10,242 nt of DNA from Methanobacteriota archaeon (GTDB taxonomy: Archaea; Thermoplasmatota; Poseidoniia; Poseidoniales; Thalassarchaeaceae). Both the position numbers and the translations under genes were made by a program. The notes under the pieces are model-generated. The model was not told the DNA's origin and searched no databases. It saw only the letters and a program-made list of their open reading frames with translations. Within the stretch, counting starts at the first letter, position 1. Each line of letters starts with the position of its first letter. Below, one piece after another: positions 1-6,647 of the stretch. The stretch is from the NCBI GenBank assembly GCA_002725475.1, contig PBPH01000099.1:1-10242 (forward strand), given 5' to 3'.

Positions 1-1730
1 GCATTTACCATTCCTTGGCATAAGAGTTCTTCAAAAGGCTCATCCACTTTTTGAAGTCCTAAATCTCTCAACACCTTTGTCCAGAATCTCGCATATATGA
101 GGTGCATCTGTGCATGTTCAATTCCTCCACAATAGAAATCAACATTCATCCAATATTCAGCAGCATCTTTACTGAAACATTCGTCTATATTCAAAGCGTC
201 AGTGTAACGCATGAAATACCATGACGAGTCAACAAACGTATCCATTGTATCAGTTTCTCTTCGTGCCTGCTCTCCGCATTTTGGGCATTCAACATTTGAA
301 AATGTAGCAGAGCTTACAATTGGATTACCTTCCCAAGAGAAGGTTACATCGTCCGGTAGTAAGACAGGTAAATCTTCTTCAGGAACAGGAACGAGACCAC
401 ACTGATTGCAATGAATTATTGGAATAGGGGTTCCCCAATAGCGTTGTCTAGATATGAGCCAATCTCTTAATTTCCATTGAATCATTCCATTACCTGATTT
501 TTCATTTTCCAATGTATCAATCACAGCTCTTTTTGCATCATCACCCGATAATCCATCAAAACCTTCACGACTAGAATTAACCATTTTTCCATAGCCTTCG
601 AATGCCTTTTTAATTTCCATATCAGCATCTTCATTATTTTCAACCAATACTTTATGAATTGGCAATTCGTGTTCAATAGCAAATTCATAATCACGTTGAT
701 CATGAGCAGGAACAGCCATCACTGAACCAGTGCCATATGAGGCGATAACAAAGTTACCCGCATAGATTGGAATCCTTTCATCATTAAGAGGATTAATTGC
801 ATATCTTCCGAGGAAAACCCCTTTTTTCTCCTTTAGCATTCCTCTGTCCATATCACTAAGCATGGTGGATTCTTTTCTCAATTCCCTCCACTTACTTTCA
901 TTTTCATGACCTGAAACAAGTTTCTCACATAATGGATTTTCCGGGGCTAGTGTAACAAATGTCACTCCAAAAATTGTGTCAGGGCGTGTGGTAAATGTTT
1001 CAATCACCAAACCCTCATCACCATCCACTTTGAATTTAATTAGCGCTCCTTCTGAACGCCCCAACCAATCTCGTTGTAGTGCTTTAACGTGTTCTGGAAA
1101 GTGGATATCTTCTAGAGAGTCTAATAGTTCTTGGGCGTAATCTGTTATTCGAAGGAACCACTGGTCCATGTCTCTTTGTTCGACTTCACTTGAACACCTC
1201 CAACAACGACCATTGTGGACTTGTTCATTAGCAAGTACAGTATTACAATCTTCACACCAATTCACATTTGCAAAGGTTCGATAAGCTAGGCCCTTTTCTA
1301 GGAATTTCAAGAAAAACCATTGGTTCCATTTGAAGTAATTTGGATCGTGACTCATCAATTCCCTATTCCAATCATGAGAAAATCCCATTATTTTGAAATC
1401 TTCCTTAATGCTAGCAATATTTCTATTTGTAATTTCACGAGGATGTCCTCCTTCCTTTATTGCAGCATTTTCAGCGGGCATACCAAACGAATCAAATCCC
1501 ATGGGGTAAATCACATTGAATCCTCGAGCCCGCCTATAGCGAGCTACAGTATCGCCAATCGAATAGTTTCTAACATGTCCCATGTGCATTTTCCCAGAAG
1601 GATATGGATACATTTCTAAGCAGTAATATTTTTCTTTATTTGATTTGACATCAGCAACAAAAATTTCCTTTTCATCCCATTTATTTTGCCATTTTGATTC
1701 AATAATATTTGGCGAATACTCTTCTTCCAT
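1..1730 (-). CDS. leuS: Leucyl-tRNA synthetase, bacterial type (N-terminal 576 complete codons; C-terminus beyond the window)
   Basis: This class I synthetase charges tRNA-Leu with leucine in the cytoplasm. Translating the minus strand from 1730 gives an unbroken frame to the window edge. It shows the HIGH-type signature HMGH (residues 49-52, after YPYPSGK), a four-Cys zinc site (C159, C162, C176, C179), and the CP1 editing domain with TTRPDTIFG (about 247-255) and GTGSVMAVPAHDQRDYEF (about 333-350). These are followed by ISRQRYWGTPIPI (about 426-438), a second Cys set (C441, C444, C482, C485), DTMDTFVDSSWYF and GGIEHAQMHLIYARF. The zinc site lies before the editing domain, which is the bacterial order; archaeal/eukaryotic LeuRS has the editing insert elsewhere. 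KMSKS and the tRNA-binding C-terminus are cut off by the window. I chose the start at 1730 because the protein begins like E. coli LeuRS and GGTGAT lies 3 nt upstream. In-frame ATGs at 1748 and 1778 are alternatives. It may be co-transcribed with the upstream membrane regulator (73 bp apart). Confidence 0.96.
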   Translation of the reverse strand, partial: MEEEYSPNIIESKWQNKWDEKEIFVADVKSNKEKYYCLEMYPYPSGKMHMGHVRNYSIGDTVARYRRARGFNVIYPMGFDSFGMPAENAAIKEGGHPREITNRNIASIKEDFKIMGFSHDWNRELMSHDPNYFKWNQWFFLKFLEKGLAYRTFANVNWCEDCNTVLANEQVHNGRCWRCSSEVEQRDMDQWFLRITDYAQELLDSLEDIHFPEHVKALQRDWLGRSEGALIKFKVDGDEGLVIETFTTRPDTIFGVTFVTLAPENPLCEKLVSGHENESKWRELRKESTMLSDMDRGMLKEKKGVFLGRYAINPLNDERIPIYAGNFVIASYGTGSVMAVPAHDQRDYEFAIEHELPIHKVLVENNEDADMEIKKAFEGYGKMVNSSREGFDGLSGDDAKRAVIDTLENEKSGNGMIQWKLRDWLISRQRYWGTPIPIIHCNQCGLVPVPEEDLPVLLPDDVTFSWEGNPIVSSATFSNVECPKCGEQARRETDTMDTFVDSSWYFMRYTDALNIDECFSKDAAEYWMNVDFYCGGIEHAQMHLIYARFWTKVLRDLGLQKVDEPFEELLCQGMVN

Positions 1731-1733
1731 TGA

Positions 1734-1739
1734 ATCACC
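1734..1739 (-). promoter_or_regulatory. Ribosome-binding site of leuS
   Basis: The minus strand reads GGTGAT, then TCA, then ATG. GGTGAT is complementary to the conserved 3' end of 16S rRNA (ATCACC). In that register the ATG lies 7 nt after the GG that corresponds to the classical core. This favours the start at 1730 over the in-frame ATGs at 1748 and 1778. Confidence 0.55.
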
Positions 1740-1803
1740 CCGCACCATTGAATATTGCTTGTCGTCACCCGACTCCATCAGTATCTATCAAGGAACCGAA
1801 TAA

Positions 1804-4515
1804 TTATGCATCATCCCCCAGGGATGGCAATTCAGTTGAATTAAGCAATATCAATGCACGGTCAGTCAAGCGATATCTGTATCTTAATGCAACTCTTTCT
1901 TTCTCAACCAATCCCCAGTTCTCTAAAGATTTGAGATGATATGAAACCAATTGCTGGCTTGTTTCTAACTTATCTGACAACTCTTTCTGTGACAAATTGA
2001 GAATCTCATTCTCATGAATGTCAAGAATTTGTAGAATCTGTCCTTGAAGACTGTTTGGATCCGGCGTAAGTACAGGTACTGGCAAATCATCATCAGATAC
2101 GCTAGAGTCGATTGAAGCGGGATAATATCTAACCTTTCGGCCATCCTTCCTTCTCCATATTGCCTCATCGCTTTCAAGAACAGATAAATGGTGGGTAAGT
2201 TGTCCATTAGACATATCAAGTGCCCCCAGTAATGCTCTGAAATGAATTCCACGATGTAATTCAATATAGGCGACAATTCGCCCACGTTGATACTCTCCTC
2301 CTCTTTCATTTCTCTTGCGTACCATTCCAATGAGCAATAGGCTATATTTTGTTGCGGGTAACCTAAGCCATTCAACTTGAACTAATGCGCTTGCAATTAT
2401 TGCTAAAAGGCTGGTAGAAGCAATTACTGTGACAATTGCAGGTGCAGTTGCTGGAATAGAGATTATTGGTGCGCTGTTTTGCTCAACCTCAACTTTCTCA
2501 TCAACTAAAACAGGCTCAACAAAAACTTCTCCTAACACATCATTCACAATGATATTAGATTCACAAAATGAACAAGCATCACTACTTTCTAGAGTTTGAA
2601 CAACCCAATATGCACCGCGATAGTTTGTTCTTGGTTGCCAATTTTCAATAGTACTAGACGCATATGCGTGTTCTACACCTTGAATATCAATTAAAATCCA
2701 GCACCCACCACTTTCAGTAGTTACGTATTCCCAATGGCCTTCCGCCATCCAATCAATTGTAGGAGTTTGTTCAGTATTTTCTTGTGATTCGTTATTTGAT
2801 AAATCACTCTCTACAGTGTCTTCGTTTTCCTCTAACACCTCATTTTGTGGAGTCCAAGTATGTGCCCATTGTGTTGTGAAACTAGGAGTTCCTGTAGTTT
2901 GAACTGTTAAACCCCAATTACCTGCATTTAGCCCAGCAAATTCAACGGTGTAAGGTCCGTAGTTAATTCCGTTGCCTGCCGAAATAGTGCCCATATATCC
3001 TCCACTACCGCTACAACCCTCTAACCATATTTGCTGTGGTTGTGAAGAGCCTACTTTTTGCAGAGTTAATTCAAGTTGGCAATTTTGTGGCCAGTAAATA
3101 TCTAAATCAACTTGATTTTCTAAATATAGTTCGAATGTTACGGACTCTTGATTTGTGCCAGCGTCATTTGTAACTAAATCAACTACGTGTAATTTTGCTT
3201 GACTTACATCTTGCATAGAGGCGTGACATTCAGCTCCTGAATCAGTGCCATCATAGGAAAATTGGTATTCCTTGAAGAGGTTATATTCTGGTACATTAAT
3301 TACCATTAGATATGATCCATCAGTTAATTCACAACCGGATTGATCCGCCATAAACCAGATACGTTGGTCTAATTGATAGGTGCTAGTGGGGCTAACCTTC
3401 ATTTCAGAAAATTGGTTTTCACATGAGTCATCACTGCGCGTGTCACCAACGATATTTCCTTTTTCAGATATCAAATGAATTGTGATTAGACAAGTGTTGT
3501 TAAATTGCATCTCAGCAGGAATATTTTGATAATTTACCATGTTCGTAGTAATCTGAATTACATCTGAATCAGTAATTAGGCCATCTCCTCCTTCATCTCC
3601 TATAATGTCAATTTCCATATTGAGTGGTGTATAAATTTCTTGACCATTATTTCCATTTAATGTTGCAATAATTTTTCCAGACAGCCCTTCAATTCCACTC
3701 ATTGCCACATCGATAGTCCAAACACCAGGCGTGGGGTTTTCTCCAACTTCAGAAAAATCCCAATTAAACCACCCTAGGGATTGGGCTTCACCCACTCCAA
3801 TTATTCCACTTCCACATCCCAAATCAGTCATCATAATTGGTAAAGTTGATTCAATAGAGTTGGCTTGTAGGGTTACTTTGCACCCCTCATCAACATCTAT
3901 CGAGATTGGCGCGTTGTCAATATTCCTTAACGAAACATGTGAATAGATTTTTTCATTACTGGAGAATTCAACTCTGTCACCTGGTGGTGAAGCTGTATTT
4001 ACTTCGAGCAATAATCCTTCAATTGTAACTGGAGTGTGTTGAAATTGAATTTTGTTAGAATGAACGGCGTAACCATTCTCAAAATTGAAATTAATTGTAA
4101 TTAATCCCCCTTCAACGATTTCTCCAACACCATTTTCCCAATTCCAATCAAAACTATCCAAACTTCTTGTTTGTCCGGCGGGAATATCGATTGCTCTTCG
4201 CTGTTGTTGACAAGCCCTGTGTTCATGCAAGCTGGAGAAAACCTCGCCTTCAGAATTCACCATTTCTATTTCAACAGGGCAGGAGGGGTTGTATTCGATA
4301 GATTCAGTATTTTGCCCACTGTTGTATATTTTTATGTCAATAGATAGGGATTCATTTCCATAATACCATGGAGAACCAGATGCTGGTTCATCAAATGTGA
4401 TTATCAATTCAATATCATCAGAATCTCCACTTACGGAGTTACTGGCCAAGGGTGCTATTAGTATCAAAGCAAGCAGAATTATCAGAATTTTACTTGCCGA
4501 ACCAGGTCCCCTCAT
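1804..4515 (-). CDS. Membrane-anchored one-component regulator: secreted beta-modules, one transmembrane helix, two winged-helix domains
   Basis: No gene name is recognised. This 903-residue protein starts with a signal peptide (hydrophobic core about 10-24). A long extracellular part follows with four beta-rich modules carrying Cys pairs at C79/C102, C212/C234, C342/C365 and C479/C501. An acidic Asn/Glu-rich linker (about 560-585) leads to a fifth segment with C605, C648 and C651. One strong transmembrane helix (about 689-712) is followed by basic residues. The cytoplasmic part has two winged-helix domains: about 741-800 (recognition region SNGQLTHHLSVLES, wing RRKDGRKVRYYP) and about 822-893 (LSQKELSDKL, SQQLVSYHLKSLENWGLV). 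Signal peptide-ectodomain-helix-tandem winged helices is an arrangement known in euryarchaea. I infer that an outside signal controls DNA binding at the membrane. ATG 4515 is preceded by GAGG with a 7-nt spacer inside a hairpin. It is divergent from the hydrolase gene and upstream of leuS. Ligand and target genes cannot be told from the sequence. Confidence 0.9.
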   Translation of the reverse strand: MRGPGSASKILIILLALILIAPLASNSVSGDSDDIELIITFDEPASGSPWYYGNESLSIDIKIYNSGQNTESIEYNPSCPVEIEMVNSEGEVFSSLHEHRACQQQRRAIDIPAGQTRSLDSFDWNWENGVGEIVEGGLITINFNFENGYAVHSNKIQFQHTPVTIEGLLLEVNTASPPGDRVEFSSNEKIYSHVSLRNIDNAPISIDVDEGCKVTLQANSIESTLPIMMTDLGCGSGIIGVGEAQSLGWFNWDFSEVGENPTPGVWTIDVAMSGIEGLSGKIIATLNGNNGQEIYTPLNMEIDIIGDEGGDGLITDSDVIQITTNMVNYQNIPAEMQFNNTCLITIHLISEKGNIVGDTRSDDSCENQFSEMKVSPTSTYQLDQRIWFMADQSGCELTDGSYLMVINVPEYNLFKEYQFSYDGTDSGAECHASMQDVSQAKLHVVDLVTNDAGTNQESVTFELYLENQVDLDIYWPQNCQLELTLQKVGSSQPQQIWLEGCSGSGGYMGTISAGNGINYGPYTVEFAGLNAGNWGLTVQTTGTPSFTTQWAHTWTPQNEVLEENEDTVESDLSNNESQENTEQTPTIDWMAEGHWEYVTTESGGCWILIDIQGVEHAYASSTIENWQPRTNYRGAYWVVQTLESSDACSFCESNIIVNDVLGEVFVEPVLVDEKVEVEQNSAPIISIPATAPAIVTVIASTSLLAIIASALVQVEWLRLPATKYSLLLIGMVRKRNERGGEYQRGRIVAYIELHRGIHFRALLGALDMSNGQLTHHLSVLESDEAIWRRKDGRKVRYYPASIDSSVSDDDLPVPVLTPDPNSLQGQILQILDIHENEILNLSQKELSDKLETSQQLVSYHLKSLENWGLVEKERVALRYRYRLTDRALILLNSTELPSLGDDA
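1837..2295 (-). other. Tandem winged-helix DNA-binding domains (cytoplasmic part of the membrane regulator)
   Basis: Two consecutive winged-helix modules span residues about 741-800 and 822-893, separated by an Asp/Pro-rich linker (DDDLPVPVLTPDP). Both show the typical order of helix, helix-turn-helix with a Ser/Gln-rich recognition helix (NGQLTHHLSVLES and SQQLVSYHLKSLE), then a basic beta-wing (KDGRKVRYYP and ERVALRYRYRLT). A single polypeptide with two such domains could bind an inverted or direct repeat without dimerising. Confidence 0.85.
2380..2451 (-). other. Transmembrane helix of the membrane regulator
   Basis: Residues about 689-712 form a 24-residue run of Ala, Ile, Val, Leu, Ser and Thr without charges. 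It is followed by WLRLPATKY and a basic stretch (MVRKRNERGG), the expected inside-positive border. It separates the Cys-containing exterior from the DNA-binding interior. Confidence 0.88.
2857..4416 (-). repeat. Four extracellular Cys-paired beta modules (BsuPI-like) of the membrane regulator
   Basis: Cys residues recur as pairs 22-23 residues apart (79/102, 212/234, 342/365, 479/501), and the pairs recur every 130-137 residues. Each first Cys sits in a similar setting (PSCPVEIEM, EGCKVTLQA, NTCLITIHL, QNCQLELTL). Three of the modules later have a Gly-rich turn before a final strand. The pattern resembles BsuPI-type (intracellular proteinase inhibitor-like) or related Ig-like domains. The repeat itself is seen directly; the family name is an inference. 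A disulfide within each module is expected outside the cell. Confidence 0.65.
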
Positions 4516-4520
4516 AGTAC

Positions 4521-4536
4521 CGCCTCTTTAGAGGCG
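4521..4536 (-). promoter_or_regulatory. Perfect hairpin covering the ribosome-binding site of the membrane regulator
   Basis: The minus strand reads CGCCTC-TAAA-GAGGCG, a 6-bp GC-rich stem with a four-base loop (7 bp if the loop is read as two bases). The 3' arm contains GAGG, which is 7 nt from the ATG at 4515, so the likely Shine-Dalgarno sequence is buried in the stem. The same bases form a 16-bp DNA palindrome and could instead be an operator. Confidence 0.6.
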
Positions 4537-4573
4537 ACAAACACCTTCGCACTTAAGTCCAGCCCTTCAAGGT

Positions 4574-4588
4574 GAAATAGGAAATTTC
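4574..4588 (-). promoter_or_regulatory. Candidate archaeal promoter of the membrane regulator
   Basis: The minus strand reads GAAATTTCCTATTTC, nearly the same string as the plus-strand promoter because both lie inside the inverted repeat. Transcription starting about 27 nt downstream, near 4555, would give a leader of about 40 nt that includes the hairpin over the ribosome-binding site. Confidence 0.4.
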
Positions 4589-4594
4589 TATTTC
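4580..4594 (+). promoter_or_regulatory. Candidate archaeal promoter (BRE/TATA-like) of the metallo-hydrolase
   Basis: The plus strand reads GGAAATTTCTATTTC: a purine-rich BRE-like start followed by an AT-rich TATA-like element centred near 4587. The ATG at 4618 lies about 30 nt downstream, so transcription would begin at or just before the start codon (leaderless or nearly so). No Shine-Dalgarno sequence is visible before this ATG, which fits a leaderless mRNA. Confidence 0.45.
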
Positions 4595-4617
4595 ATCCAT
4601 CTAGTCGCATATATTCC

Positions 4618-5370
4618 ATGCTAGCAAATGGCCCCTTCGATCGCCGCACCGGAGATGATGGAATTGAGGTCTGGGTGGCACAGGTAGGGCCCTTTGCAAA
4701 TGTCAACACGGCTTTCATCGATAGGGCCACCAACACAGTTGTAATTGTAGATCCACAAAATGCAATAAAGTGGCTTTCTGCGCTTGAAAAAGAGAATTTG
4801 AAACCAACTCACGTGATAATCACTCACACACATAGAGACCATGTAGGGGGTGTCAAAAAGTTACTCAAATCAGTACCAGAAATTGAGTTAATAGGCCACT
4901 CAAAATCAAACTATCCTAATTTATTGTCAAGGGTGTTATTCCAACAACTAAATTACACGCAAACTTGGGAGCACGAAGAACATACAATGGAGAAATGGCA
5001 AGCCGGGGGGATCACTCTTCATGTGACACATGCTCCAGGTCATGCACCCGGGCACTTAACTTTCCATGGACATGGCGTTTTTCATGCTGGCGATCTTCTT
5101 TTCACTGCACGTTCGGGAAGAGTAGATTTGCCGGGAGGCGACGCGGAATCTCAATGGCGCAGTATCTCTTTTGCTAGAAACACATTACTTTCATTGCCTC
5201 AGGATTGGTGGCTGATACCAGGTCATAATTATGAATGGATAGATGGAACAAAACCAATTTGGGTTACAATAGCCGACGCTTTAACTCATAACAAAGCCCT
5301 AAATTCCCCAACACTTGAAGAATTCAATAACCTAGATTTCATTCGTTTTGATGATGATTTAGCGGCATAA
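4618..5370 (+). CDS. Metallo-beta-lactamase-fold hydrolase (glyoxalase II / ETHE1-like group)
   Basis: This is a 250-residue soluble hydrolase with a dinuclear metal site. The signature THTHRDH gives H70, H72, D74 and H75. A third metal His comes from the HAPGHAPGH stretch (most likely H142). GD at 158-159 supplies the bridging Asp, and IPGHNY supplies H203. GRVDLPGGD (167-175) is typical of the hydroxyacylglutathione-hydrolase-like and persulfide-dioxygenase-like subgroup, so a thioester or glyoxal-derived substrate is possible; the sequence alone does not fix it. The length fits a single-domain member. There is no signal peptide, so it should be cytoplasmic. ATG 4618 has no ribosome-binding site but lies about 30 nt from a promoter-like element. 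It is transcribed divergently from the membrane regulator and ends 8 bp before the convergent kinase gene. Confidence 0.93.
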   Translation: MLANGPFDRRTGDDGIEVWVAQVGPFANVNTAFIDRATNTVVIVDPQNAIKWLSALEKENLKPTHVIITHTHRDHVGGVKKLLKSVPEIELIGHSKSNYPNLLSRVLFQQLNYTQTWEHEEHTMEKWQAGGITLHVTHAPGHAPGHLTFHGHGVFHAGDLLFTARSGRVDLPGGDAESQWRSISFARNTLLSLPQDWWLIPGHNYEWIDGTKPIWVTIADALTHNKALNSPTLEEFNNLDFIRFDDDLAA

Positions 5371-5378
5371 TTTAGCAA

Positions 5379-6587
5379 TTAATCTAAGGCGGGAGTAAAA
5401 ATTAGCGGCAACTCTACTCTGAATTTAGTTCCGTATCCCGTAGATGTCACGTAATCCACTTTTCCACCCATCAAATCGCAAAGTGCCTTTACTAAAGTTA
5501 ATCCAAGACCAACTCCACGTCTCAATTGCCCATCTTTTACAAGTGTCTTTGAGTATGGTTCGTATAATCTCATTTCAGCTTCTGCAGAAATGCCGGGGCC
5601 AGTGTCTGTAATTTCGAAAATCACTCTATCTTCTTCAGTAGAAACCTGGATACAGACCTCTCCCTTTTCAGTGAATTTTACTGCATTGTCAAGCAATTGC
5701 TCTAGTATTTCTTGCAACCGCATCTCGTCAACACATATTTTTTCAGGTGCTCTATACATTTCCATTTTGAAGTCCAAACCTCTTCTAATGCATAATCTTC
5801 TAGCGGCTTCACTTGATTTCTCAACTAATGCATCTACATCGTGCCAGTCGGCAACAATTCGAACATTTCCTGAAAGGATATTTGAATAGGTAATGACCGA
5901 ATCAATCATCATTCTAAGGGAATCTCCTGAATCAATTATCTCCTGTAAAAATTCACCTTCTTCCTCTACAATGTTAGGTGAAATTGCCAATAAATCTGCA
6001 AACCCTAGTACTCCTGAAAGAGGGGTCCTTAGATCGTGGCTGAAATTAGCTATGAAGCCTGCCTGCAAGTTGTGTGCGCGAGAAAGTTCTCCATGAGTCA
6101 GCCGCAATTCTTGGTTTGCAGATTTTGTTTCAGTAAGTTGTTTTTCAAGGGCGTGCTGTAAGTTGATTAGTTCAGTAATATCTTGATATGAACAAATCAC
6201 TCCACTAAGAAATCCTTCTGGATTGAACAGTGGTTCAGCAGTCCCCATCAAATGAATGATTCTTCCATTCATCATTTCTATACTGAATTGCCAATCACGC
6301 TGAGGTTCTTCAGTTCTTAGGGCCTCGAACAAAGGCCCTTCTTCAGCACCCATGGGCGTCCCATGAGCATCACGAAATGAAACACCCTCTCCAAATTCAA
6401 TATCCCAACCAGGTGGTGCGGGAGTGGGTGGCAAATCAGGCATCATCATGTAGGCGGCTCTATTTGCATGAATAAGCGCCCCATTTGCATCGACTTCCAA
6501 AATACCGCTGTGCATTGACGAGAGCAATGCGCGTAATCTTGACGCTGTTGGGGCGGGAGCAGGTGTAGTGTCAAATGGGTCTACCAC
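5379..6587 (-). CDS. Soluble PAS-domain sensor histidine kinase
   Basis: This 402-residue cytoplasmic kinase has no signal peptide and no transmembrane helix. An N-terminal PAS domain (about 14-138, with GILEVDANGALIHANRAA and ending GVICSYQDITEL) leads into a coiled coil (about 140-172). The HisKA dimerisation domain carries the phospho-acceptor H184 in NFSHDLRTPLSGVLGF. The ATPase domain has the N box (LLDNAVKFTE, N301), G1 box (DTGPGIS, about 328-334) and G2 box (GVGLGLTLV, about 358-366). All catalytic motifs look intact. The start is GTG at 6587: an in-frame TGA lies 9 nt upstream of the GAGG-bearing leader boundary, and GAGG sits 7 nt before the GTG. No response regulator is encoded in the window, so its partner is elsewhere. 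It lies 60 bp downstream of the surface protein on the same strand and may share its transcript or use its own promoter. Confidence 0.94.
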   Translation of the reverse strand: MVDPFDTTPAPAPTASRLRALLSSMHSGILEVDANGALIHANRAAYMMMPDLPPTPAPPGWDIEFGEGVSFRDAHGTPMGAEEGPLFEALRTEEPQRDWQFSIEMMNGRIIHLMGTAEPLFNPEGFLSGVICSYQDITELINLQHALEKQLTETKSANQELRLTHGELSRAHNLQAGFIANFSHDLRTPLSGVLGFADLLAISPNIVEEEGEFLQEIIDSGDSLRMMIDSVITYSNILSGNVRIVADWHDVDALVEKSSEAARRLCIRRGLDFKMEMYRAPEKICVDEMRLQEILEQLLDNAVKFTEKGEVCIQVSTEEDRVIFEITDTGPGISAEAEMRLYEPYSKTLVKDGQLRRGVGLGLTLVKALCDLMGGKVDYVTSTGYGTKFRVELPLIFTPALD

Positions 6588-6594
6588 AAGTATT

Positions 6595-6598
6595 CCTC
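6595..6598 (-). promoter_or_regulatory. Ribosome-binding site of the histidine kinase; decides a GTG start
   Basis: The minus strand reads GAGG, seven bases (AATACTT), then GTG. An in-frame stop (TGA) overlaps this site, so no start further upstream is possible. The next in-frame ATG (residue 25, MHSGIL) would remove the beginning of the PAS domain. The geometry matches that of the membrane regulator (GAGG plus 7 nt). Confidence 0.65.
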
Positions 6599-6623
6599 AA
6601 TTAATGGGGTAATGATGTAAGGG

Positions 6624-6634
6624 ATAGAAATTAC
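6624..6634 (-). promoter_or_regulatory. Candidate promoter of the histidine kinase
   Basis: The minus strand reads GTAATTTCTAT, sharing AATTTCTAT with the hydrolase promoter. It lies about 41 nt before the GTG, which places transcription start near 6601 and leaves a short leader holding the GAGG site. If real, the kinase can be expressed apart from the surface-protein gene. Confidence 0.35.
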
Positions 6635-6647
6635 GCTTCAACCATCA

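Larger units (their letters stand above)
4573..4595. promoter_or_regulatory. Inverted repeat in the divergent promoter region (candidate operator)
   Basis: TGAAATAG (4573-4580) and CTATTTCA (4588-4595) are perfect 8-bp inverted arms separated by GAAATTT. The element lies between the start codons at 4515 and 4618 and overlaps the AT-rich stretches that best fit promoter positions for both genes. A factor binding here could control both directions. The tandem winged-helix protein encoded next door is the obvious candidate, but that link is inference. Confidence 0.5.

Noticed and set aside
1..1730. leuS as a truncated pseudogene
   Set aside because: The frame is intact to the first base and all motifs before the cut are present; the missing C-terminus is due to the window edge.
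1965..2375. Open frame of 136 codons on the minus strand
   Set aside because: It lies inside the winged-helix region of the membrane regulator in another frame and its translation has no recognisable motif.
4581..4588. Small palindrome GAAATTTC as a separate operator
   Set aside because: Eight AT-rich bases are common by chance, and it lies off-centre inside the larger inverted repeat, which explains the symmetry better.
4618..5370. Assigning the hydrolase specifically as glyoxalase II (gloB) or ETHE1 persulfide dioxygenase
   Set aside because: The metal motifs are shared by several subfamilies. The glyoxalase II C-terminal substrate domain is not evident, and ETHE1 has one metal and partly different residues, so only the superfamily level is supported.
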